A DNA stretch of 6,057 nucleotides, taken from the NCBI GenBank assembly GCA_963808455.1, contig CAWEHT010000371.1, positions 1 through 6,057 on the forward strand. Reading direction: 5' to 3'. A program made the position numbers and the translations under genes. The notes beneath the pieces are model-generated. The model ran no database searches, was not told the origin of the DNA, and was given only the letters and a program-made list of their open reading frames with translations. Within the stretch, counting starts at the first letter, position 1; each line of letters begins with the position of its first letter. The DNA comes from CAWEHT01 sp963808455. GTDB lineage: Bacteria; Chloroflexota; Anaerolineae; CG2-30-64-16. Below, piece after piece: positions 1 through 4,352 of the stretch.

Positions 1-241
1 TAAGCACGAGCAGCACGTAGAAGGGGAACATGATGGTGATCACCATGCGAATATAGCTGAACTTCACCCCGACCAGCAGACACGACAGCACGATGGCCAG
101 GGCCAGCAGGCCTTGCAACACCGGGCTCTCCCACACAAAGGCGATGAGCGTGATTACCACGATCATCAGCAGCTTCGGGCGGAAGTCCACGCGTGTAAAG
201 AACGAGTCTCGTTCCACCGTCTGAAATTTCATCATTGTCAT
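1..241 (-). CDS. ecfT: ECF transporter T component (EcfT / CbiQ-like), N-terminal part
   Basis: This should be the transmembrane energy-coupling subunit of the ECF uptake complex, which couples ATP hydrolysis by the ATPase pair to movement of the S component. Eighty residues are visible and the gene runs off the left edge. The N-terminus shows the family pattern: a short amphipathic segment 'DSFFTRVDFRPKLLM' (residues 12-26) followed by hydrophobic helices at about 24-38 and 43-58, and a third starting near 67. The chosen ATG (239-241) overlaps the stop of the upstream ATPase as ATGA, the usual sign of translational coupling. A GAGGAG lies at 254-259, 12 bases away, which is long for a ribosome-binding site. 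In-frame ATGs at 235 and 232 are alternative starts. The operon order S-ATPase-T supports the call. The family is fairly certain; the substrate is unknown. Confidence 0.85.
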   Translation of the reverse strand, partial: MTMMKFQTVERDSFFTRVDFRPKLLMIVVITLIAFVWESPVLQGLLALAIVLSCLLVGVKFSYIRMVITIMFPFYVLLVL

Positions 242-1626
242 GCGGCACGCAACTCCTCGGGCACGGCGGCGAAGCAGGCTGCCACCTCTTCGGGCGTCAG
301 CACCGCGTATTCACGCCGGTCCCTCTTGCCCAGCTCCTGAGCCAACAGCACCGCCTGCGGCGGGGTCAGGTACGTAGAACGCAGCAGTTCGGTCGCGTGA
401 TAGGCCTGGCGTATGGGGCTGTCCAACAGCACCATCCCCGTGCCCATCACGACCACCCGCTCGGCATACTCCGGCATCAAGTAGAGGTGATGGGTAATCA
501 CGATCACCGTCTTGCCCAGGCGATGCAGCTGCCGGCTGATCTCCAGGATATAGCGCGCCCCGCGATAGTCCTGGCCCGTCGTCGGTTCGTCGAAGATGAT
601 GATCTCCGGCTTCATGGCCAGGATGGCTGCGATGACCACCCGGGCGCGGTCCCCCTTGGGCAGCGACAAGGGGTGCGCCTCGCGTTGGGCCAGCAACCCC
701 ATCCCTTCCAGGCTCTCGACCGTCCGCCGCTCGACCTCGTCGGGCTTGAAGTCAAGGTTGCGCAGCGCAAACGCGACCTCATCGCCGACAGTGGCGTTGA
801 AAATCTGGTTGTCGGGGTTCTGGGCCACGTAGCCGATCCGCCGGGCCAAATCACTCATGGTGAATTCGCGCGCGTCCTTGCCGCCGACCATCACCAGCCC
901 TTCTGTCGGCTCCAGGAGCTTCAAGAAGTGCTTCACCAGGGTACTCTTGCCGGCGCCGTTCTGCCCGATGATCAGGAGGTACTCACCTTCGTGGACGTCC
1001 AGCGAGATGCCGTGCAAGGCCTCGGTGCCGTCGGGATAGACGTGTTTCAACCCTCGCACCGACAGCAGTGGCTCACGTCCGGCCACCACGGGCTGCGCCG
1101 GAGCCTTAGGAGGGGGGCTGGGTGGGTATGCCGCTGCGAGCGTGTCGAGCTGCTCCAACGCCACATCCAGGCGCACGGGCAACGCTTGCGCTGGCAATCC
1201 CTGTTTCTGGATCAGGTAAAATGTGCTGGCCACCTGGGGCGGGCGGAGGTCGTGCGCCTGCAGAAGCTCGATCTGCGAATAGATCCGGTCCGGCTCGCCA
1301 ACCGCCACCAGCTCGCCGTGGGCCAGCAGCGCCAGGCGGTCGGCGTACTCCGCCATTTCCTCCGCAGCATGACTGGCCAGGACGATCGTCATCCCCAGTT
1401 CCCTGTTTAGCTCGCGCACGGTAGCGAACACCTCCTGAGCTCCTACCGGGTCGAGCTGCGACGTCGGCTCGTCGAGCACCAGCAAAGCGGGCTGAGTGGC
1501 CATGGCCGCGGCAATAGCGAGCCGTTGTTTCTGGCCACCGGACAGTTCTGAAGGGTGTTTGAAACGAGAGCCCTCCAGGCGCACGGCAGCCAGCACGCGC
1601 GGTATGCGAGCCATGATTTCCTCCAC
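238..1626 (-). CDS. Fused ECF transporter ATPase, C-terminal part (rest of domain 1 plus all of domain 2), after a frameshift
   Basis: This carries most of a tandem ABC ATPase (EcfA1-EcfA2 fusion, CbiO/YkoD type) that powers the ECF transporter at the inner face of the membrane. The frame is open from a GTG at 1626 and gives 462 residues. Domain 1 keeps its signature LSGGQKQR (28-35), Walker B LLVLDEPT (48-55) and switch His86, but its Walker A lies in the upstream fragment at 1627-1982. After a Pro-rich linker (about 168-180), domain 2 is complete: Walker A GQNGAGKST (221-229), Q-loop Gln269, Walker B EIIIFDEPT (341-349) and His379. Its signature is the non-canonical LSLPKGDR (320-327). Adding one base near 1627-1631 joins both parts into a 581-residue protein, a normal length for the fused family. 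The GTG is thus probably an ordinary valine codon. ATG 1614 has a strong Shine-Dalgarno and is a possible real internal start. The stop overlaps the ecfT start. Family certain; intactness uncertain. Confidence 0.9.
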   Translation of the reverse strand: MEEIMARIPRVLAAVRLEGSRFKHPSELSGGQKQRLAIAAAMATQPALLVLDEPTSQLDPVGAQEVFATVRELNRELGMTIVLASHAAEEMAEYADRLALLAHGELVAVGEPDRIYSQIELLQAHDLRPPQVASTFYLIQKQGLPAQALPVRLDVALEQLDTLAAAYPPSPPPKAPAQPVVAGREPLLSVRGLKHVYPDGTEALHGISLDVHEGEYLLIIGQNGAGKSTLVKHFLKLLEPTEGLVMVGGKDAREFTMSDLARRIGYVAQNPDNQIFNATVGDEVAFALRNLDFKPDEVERRTVESLEGMGLLAQREAHPLSLPKGDRARVVIAAILAMKPEIIIFDEPTTGQDYRGARYILEISRQLHRLGKTVIVITHHLYLMPEYAERVVVMGTGMVLLDSPIRQAYHATELLRSTYLTPPQAVLLAQELGKRDRREYAVLTPEEVAACFAAVPEELRAA

Positions 1627-1982
1627 GCGAGGTTCAGATTTTCGAGCGGGAAGGCGATCTCGTTCTCCACCGAAGTGGAGATCAGCTGCGTTTCAGGATC
1701 GTCAAACACCACGCCGACATGGCGTGCCAGGGTGCTGATGGGATGATCGAGGGTGTCGAAACCGGCCGTGGTGACGCGCCCGAAGAACCTCCCTCCGTAG
1801 AACTGCGGCACGATCCCGTTCATTGCCAGGCAGAGCGTTGTCTTGCCGGCGGCGGTCGGCCCGATCAGGCCCAGGATCTCGCCCTTGTGGATCTCGAGGG
1901 AGATATCGCGCAGGACAAGGCCGGCCGAGCGCGGGTACATATAAGACACCCGCTCCAGCTTCACGATCGGTTCGCTCCCCAT
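1443..1982 (-). CDS. Fused ECF transporter ATPase, N-terminal fragment of domain 1 (frameshifted)
   Basis: This is the beginning of the same ATPase as 238-1626. Residues 1-118 are good ABC ATPase sequence: the aromatic A-loop region 'VSYMYP' (12-17), Walker A GPTAAGKTT (41-49) and the ECF-type Q-loop 'VFDDPETQ' (92-99), ending at 'ENLNL' (114-118). From residue 119 the frame reads Trp-, Ser- and Arg-rich nonsense until a stop at 1443, while the true continuation lies one frame over. The ATG at 1980-1982 is well supported by TAAGGAG at 1988-1994, five bases upstream. The gene follows the S component after a 117-base gap that contains a hairpin. A single-base deletion, real or from sequencing, explains the break. 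If the break is real, the fragment would lack signature and Walker B motifs and could not hydrolyse ATP alone. Confidence 0.75.
   Translation of the reverse strand: MGSEPIVKLERVSYMYPRSAGLVLRDISLEIHKGEILGLIGPTAAGKTTLCLAMNGIVPQFYGGRFFGRVTTAGFDTLDHPISTLARHVGVVFDDPETQLISTSVENEIAFPLENLNLAWRKSWLAYRACWLPCAWRALVSNTLQNCPVARNNGSLLPRPWPLSPLCWCSTSRRRSSTR
1620..1624 (-). promoter_or_regulatory. Internal Shine-Dalgarno (GGAGG) just after the frameshift
   Basis: GGAGG lies five bases (AAATC) before an in-frame ATG at 1612-1614, giving a protein that begins MARIPRV. It sits immediately downstream of the frame break in the ATPase, so the C-terminal part could be translated on its own. It may also be chance, since GAG GAA encodes ordinary Glu-Glu here. 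The sequence is seen directly; use as a start is inferred. Confidence 0.35.
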
Positions 1983-1987
1983 TTCTG

Positions 1988-1994
1988 CTCCTTA
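1988..1994 (-). promoter_or_regulatory. Ribosome-binding site of the ATPase gene (TAAGGAG)
   Basis: TAAGGAG sits five bases upstream of the ATG at 1980-1982. It fixes this ATG as the start of the fused ATPase. Confidence 0.8.
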
Positions 1995-2036
1995 TGCGCA
2001 TGCCTTGCCAGCCGGCGAGGCCGTCTATCACGTGCC

Positions 2037-2086
2037 GGCGAGGGAAGCCGGCGCCCGTGCGTCCGGGCCGCATCCCTTCCCTCGCC
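2037..2086 (-). other. Hairpin in the spacer between S-component and ATPase genes
   Basis: Arms at 2037-2047 and 2076-2086 are perfect 11-base complements (GGCGAGGGAAG in the transcript pairs with CTTCCCTCGCC). Inside is a second stem of five pairs, 2053-2057 with 2064-2068, with a six-base loop. No U-run follows, so it does not look like an intrinsic terminator. It may stabilise the upstream S-component mRNA or adjust ATPase expression, as unequal subunit levels are common in ECF operons. CCTCGCC occurs again at 2014-2020 on the transcript side and could pair alternatively with the 5' arm. Confidence 0.55.
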
Positions 2087-2099
2087 CCGAAACGGACGG

Positions 2100-2891
2100 C
2101 TAGTAGATAGCCTCAGGCGGCTTTACCAGCCCTATCGCGCGGAGGCCGGAGATCACGCCGGTACCGATCACGGTGCCGGTGATGCAACGCATGAGCATCT
2201 CGAATGGGACGATAGGGATCAACGAGATCCACACTGCTTCGGGCCAGTTGAACATGAAGTAGGTGATGCAGGATTGGACCAGATGGGTCACCCCGAAGGC
2301 GATCCAGGTGCCGACGAAGAGGCCCAGGGCGACCGTGCCCAGGTTCTTGCTGTTGATCCAACGGGCGGCCAGCGTTCGTGTGGGCAAGGCGAAAAGGATG
2401 ACGGCAGACCAGTCAAGGATAGAGCCCGCGATGGCGACGCCCAGGCCCACCCCATTCTGGGCGATAGCGCGGCCGACAAAGAGCAAAAATGCGACGACGA
2501 ACACGATGGTCAGCGGTATCCACCACCAGCTGCGCGACTTGTTGGTGAAAGTCATGGCCCCGGCAGTCAGCGGCGCGAGGATTGCACCCAGAACCGTCAC
2601 GACGGGTATGCCAGCAGTGTGCGGCGCGAGGAAGACGCCCAAGAGCGCGCCGATGCCACTGCCCACGGCGCCACCGATCGGGCCCAACAGCCAGCCAAGC
2701 AAAGCCCAGATGCCCTGGCTCAACGGGAAAGTGCCGCCTGAGGCCAGAACTATCGAGAACGGGATGAAAGATAGCGCGGTGACAACTGCCGCCAACACGA
2801 CGATGTACGCGATCGGCGCCCCGTCGATGTTGGCTCCGCCCAGGAACTTGACCTCGCGTTCCTGGCCGAGAGGGATTTGAGATTGCGCCAT
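2100..2891 (-). CDS. ECF transporter S component (substrate-binding membrane protein), substrate unknown
   Basis: This is a 263-residue integral membrane protein, probably the substrate-capture subunit of the ECF importer encoded with the downstream ATPase and EcfT. After a polar N-terminus (1-24), hydrophobic segments lie at roughly 27-50, 58-90, 94-112, 123-141, 148-170, 186-211 and 219-254, consistent with the six-helix S-component fold plus some extra length. Families of this type usually have a Gly-rich helix 2-3 region, seen here as 'GWLLGPIGGAVGSGIGALLG' (66-85), and a Pro preceding it ('GGTFPLSQG', 52-60). I cannot match it to BioY, ThiT, RibU, YkoE or another named S family. The start at 2889-2891 is set by AAAGGAG at 2900-2906. 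It is the first gene of the operon, behind a long predicted leader. The S-component role rests largely on topology and operon position; the substrate is open. Confidence 0.8.
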   Translation of the reverse strand: MAQSQIPLGQEREVKFLGGANIDGAPIAYIVVLAAVVTALSFIPFSIVLASGGTFPLSQGIWALLGWLLGPIGGAVGSGIGALLGVFLAPHTAGIPVVTVLGAILAPLTAGAMTFTNKSRSWWWIPLTIVFVVAFLLFVGRAIAQNGVGLGVAIAGSILDWSAVILFALPTRTLAARWINSKNLGTVALGLFVGTWIAFGVTHLVQSCITYFMFNWPEAVWISLIPIVPFEMLMRCITGTVIGTGVISGLRAIGLVKPPEAIY

Positions 2892-2899
2892 GGTCCATG

Positions 2900-2906
2900 C
2901 TCCTTT
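2900..2906 (-). promoter_or_regulatory. Ribosome-binding site of the S-component gene (AAAGGAG)
   Basis: AAAGGAG lies eight bases before the ATG at 2889-2891. Another ATG between the two (2896-2898) is out of frame with the membrane protein and too close to the Shine-Dalgarno to be preferred. Confidence 0.75.
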
Positions 2907-3264
2907 GCACAGGTCTTGATCGAAATGAGGAAATCCCGCGACACCGGCTGCAGCGCCGGCGCGTTCACCACGACGGACTCGTTTGCTCCTGCTGTGAGGC
3001 CTTTCACGCTCCTTTCGCAGGCCGCCGCCTGCACGAATGTGGGGCTGTCAGCCAGGACGCCGGCCGGCTTGTATCAGGAAAGGCACCCTGGCAGGCAACA
3101 CAAGGCGCAGCATGAAGCCCGCGCCGGGGATGGCAGCCGCAGTCAACGCAAAGCGCGGGCGCCGGCAAGCTCGGAGCAAAAGGGCAGGCAGACAAGGTCA
3201 ACAAGACCGGACGATGGACAATTGGCATCAGTACCTGGCTGGTTCGTGCATCAAAAGCTTGTTC

Positions 3265-3279
3265 TGGCCAGACTGGCCA
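3265..3279. promoter_or_regulatory. Perfect palindrome TGGCCAG-A-CTGGCCA, operator candidate
   Basis: Two 7-base arms flank a single central base. The site falls just downstream of the predicted start of the ECF transcript (about +10 to +24), a position where a bound repressor would block transcription. The XRE-cupin regulator encoded next door is the likely binder, but this is inferred. Confidence 0.45.
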
Positions 3280-3295
3280 ACCACTGATCGCCCTC

Positions 3296-3324
3296 AAGAT
3301 AGCACAGGTACACGGCCGTGTCAA
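3296..3324 (-). promoter_or_regulatory. Predicted sigma70-type promoter of the ECF operon
   Basis: On the minus strand there is a perfect -35 TTGACA (3319-3324), a 17-base spacer and a -10 TATCTT (3296-3301) matching four of six consensus bases. It faces the S-component gene and would start transcription near 3289. A 12-base palindrome (3310-3321) overlaps its -35. Confidence 0.55.
3310..3321. promoter_or_regulatory. Perfect palindrome ACACGGCCGTGT overlapping the ECF promoter -35
   Basis: This 12-base perfect palindrome overlaps three bases of the minus-strand -35 and continues into the spacer. It is well placed as an operator for repression of the ECF operon. Its sequence differs from the palindrome at 3265-3279, so the two may bind different proteins or only one may be real. 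Confidence 0.4.
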
Positions 3325-3342
3325 GTGCTACTTTACAGGGCG

Positions 3343-3361
3343 CGTCAGGTCAGCCTTGACG
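3343..3361. promoter_or_regulatory. Imperfect 19-base palindrome over the regulator -35
   Basis: CGTCA and TGACG arms face each other across nine bases, and seven of nine position pairs match. It covers the -35 box of the plus-strand promoter, as expected for an autoregulatory operator. Evidence is pattern and position only. Confidence 0.3.
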
Positions 3362-3384
3362 AGTTGGGTCCTTAGTTGTATAGT
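3356..3384 (+). promoter_or_regulatory. Predicted sigma70-type promoter of the XRE-cupin regulator
   Basis: TTGACG (3356-3361), a 17-base spacer and TATAGT (3379-3384) form a near-consensus promoter, each box matching five of six bases. Transcription would begin at about 3391-3393, essentially at the upstream ATG 3393. This favours the later ATG 3456, with its own Shine-Dalgarno, unless the transcript is leaderless. It is divergent from the ECF promoter, the two -35 boxes being about 31 bases apart. Confidence 0.6.
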
Positions 3385-3455
3385 TAGAGGCAATGCTGGG
3401 GATGTCAGGCAGGCACTTCCCTGAGGCACCTTATTACGCGTCCTGCGGGAGCCAT

Positions 3456-4025
3456 ATGACAAGCGAAGAGACCGAGGTCGGCCAGCGCATCAAGCAACGC
3501 CGCGGGTTGCTTGGCATCACCCTTAGAGAGTTGGCGAGAAGGACCGAGCTGACCGCCGCTTTCCTGAGCCAGGTCGAACGTGGGCAAGCGAACACCTCCA
3601 TCGGCTCGCTGCGTCGCATAGCCGGCGCGCTCGACACGTCCATCCTCTACCTTCTGGGCGATGATTCGGTTTCCATGCCGCAGCATGTGCCGGTGGTGCG
3701 GGCCGGCAGGCGTCTGAAGCTTACTTCACCCGATTCGACAGTCAGCTATGAGCTCCTCACGCCCGACTTAAGCCGCAAGATGGAGGTCATCTGCGGACGG
3801 GTCAGCCCGGGCAGCGGCAACATCGCTCATCACCTGCGCGAGCCGACCGAAGAATGGATCTTCGTGATATCGGGCGCTCTCCTGGTCCGCCTGCAGGCCG
3901 ACGAATATGTCCTGAAGCCCGGCGACAGCATCCATTTCGACGGCGTGCAGCTCAGGGCATTGGAATGCGCGTCCGAGACCGAAGATGTGGTCTGGCTATC
4001 GGTGTTTACCCCTGCGGTCTTCTGA
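3456..4025 (+). CDS. XRE-family transcriptional regulator with C-terminal cupin domain
   Basis: This should be a DNA-binding regulator that senses a small molecule through a cupin domain. Of 189 residues, 9-65 form the XRE helix-turn-helix ('TLRELARRTELTAAFLSQVERG' region, 22-43, typical recognition core), and about 108-187 form a small beta-barrel cupin containing 'HHLREPTEEWIFVISG' (125-140) and 'LKPGDSIHF' (153-161). The second cupin motif usually ends in a metal-binding His; here the matching stretch is 'DGVQLRAL', so metal binding may be lost or altered. The ATG at 3456 follows GGGAG (3447-3451) by four bases and gives the usual family length. An in-frame ATG at 3393 would add 21 residues but coincides with the predicted transcription start. 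It is transcribed divergently from the ECF operon, so control of that operon and of itself is likely. The family is clear; ligand and sites are inferred. Confidence 0.88.
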   Translation: MTSEETEVGQRIKQRRGLLGITLRELARRTELTAAFLSQVERGQANTSIGSLRRIAGALDTSILYLLGDDSVSMPQHVPVVRAGRRLKLTSPDSTVSYELLTPDLSRKMEVICGRVSPGSGNIAHHLREPTEEWIFVISGALLVRLQADEYVLKPGDSIHFDGVQLRALECASETEDVVWLSVFTPAVF

Positions 4026-4071
4026 CCCCGGCACCTGGACAGCCGCGGCCTACTGCATGTGCGGGTAACAG

Positions 4072-4198
4072 CTTCGGTAGCGGCGCCTGTCTTTCTGACT
4101 GCAGTGCAAAGCTCGGGTAAGCGAGCCGGCTTGCGCCGCGGCGAGCCTCTAGCGCATTTGCAGGGAAGGTCTTCGGTAGCAGCCTCTGTCATGCTGAG
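4072..4198. repeat. Degenerate direct repeat pair, CTTCGGTAGC... (99-base period)
   Basis: CTTCGGTAGC at 4072-4081 recurs at 4171-4180, and similarity continues through CTGTC and CTGA to about 4098 and 4197. Roughly 22 of 27 positions agree. The second copy runs into GTCATGCTGAGCG (4188-4200), a motif I associate with dispersed intergenic repeats in several environmental phyla; that association is from memory and not tested here. Confidence 0.5.
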
Positions 4199-4243
4199 CG
4201 GGTGGAGAAGACAGCCCGCACCGCGGCGGGATGCCAGCGAAGC

Positions 4244-4351
4244 ATCCGTCTCGGTGTCACCGAAAGGGCTCCCTGTTTCCGCACTAGCGACGAAGTCCCC
4301 GCAGGGGGAGAATCCGTCTGGGTGTCACCGAAGGGGCTGTCTGCTTCTGCA
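4244..4351. repeat. Two direct repeats of about 40 bases, ATCCGTCT.GGTGTCACCGAA (68-base period)
   Basis: The copies at 4244-4283 and 4312-4351 agree at about 34 of 40 positions. Both contain GGTGTCACCGAA, which includes a small palindrome, then a GGGCT block and a pyrimidine-rich end. The second copy ends right before the stop of the Fe-S protein gene. The period and divergence look like a decayed intergenic repeat family and not like a CRISPR array. Confidence 0.65.
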
Positions 4352-4352
4352 T

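Larger units (their letters stand above)
2892..3289 (-). other. Predicted long 5' leader of the ECF operon mRNA
   Basis: If the minus-strand promoter at 3296-3324 is used, transcription starts near 3289 and leaves about 400 untranslated bases before the S-component gene. No convincing gene is present here on either strand. The leader contains several potential stems: 3117-3124 with 3153-3160 (eight pairs), 3017-3022 with 3027-3032 (six pairs, four-base loop) and 2944-2948 with 2955-2959. I do not recognise the core of a TPP, cobalamin, FMN, SAM or glycine riboswitch, and there is no stem followed by a U-run. It could be an undescribed cis-regulatory RNA or simply an unstructured spacer. Confidence 0.35.
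4026..4352. other. Non-coding convergent spacer with degenerate repeats and small hairpins
   Basis: Between the ends of two convergent genes there is no credible coding sequence. The region holds two pairs of degenerate direct repeats and several short stems: 4215-4219 with 4226-4230, 4230-4234 with 4242-4246, the palindrome CGGTGTCACCG at 4252-4262, and TCCCC-GCAG-GGGGA at 4296-4309. None is followed by a clear T-run on either strand, so no classical terminator can be named, although these stems may serve as bidirectional 3' ends. Confidence 0.6.

Noticed and set aside
235..1410. Long plus-strand open frame of 391 codons opposite the ATPase
   Set aside because: It is antisense to an ATPase with all its motifs. 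Its translation is Gln/His/Arg-rich with no recognisable domain, as expected for the shadow of a GC-rich gene.
1719..2741. Plus-strand open frame of 340 codons across the ATPase start and the S-component gene
   Set aside because: It is antisense to two supported genes and strongly charged and low in complexity, with no family resemblance.
2966..2990. Hammerhead-ribozyme-like string (GAGTCCGTC) in the leader
   Set aside because: The invariant CTGATGA and GAAAC cores and the three stems are missing, so the match is chance.
2750..3034. Possible leader peptide ahead of the S component on the minus strand
   Set aside because: The first 50 or so residues look plausible, but the frame runs out of phase into the S-component gene as Arg/Ser-rich sequence. 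The only well-placed Shine-Dalgarno nearby serves the S-component ATG.
4296..4309. TCCCC-GCAG-GGGGA stem considered as an intrinsic terminator
   Set aside because: There are only five pairs and no U-run on either strand; it is mentioned only as a small hairpin.
4244..4351. Repeat pair considered as a short CRISPR array
   Set aside because: There are only two copies, with several mismatches, an unsuitable spacer and no cas genes.
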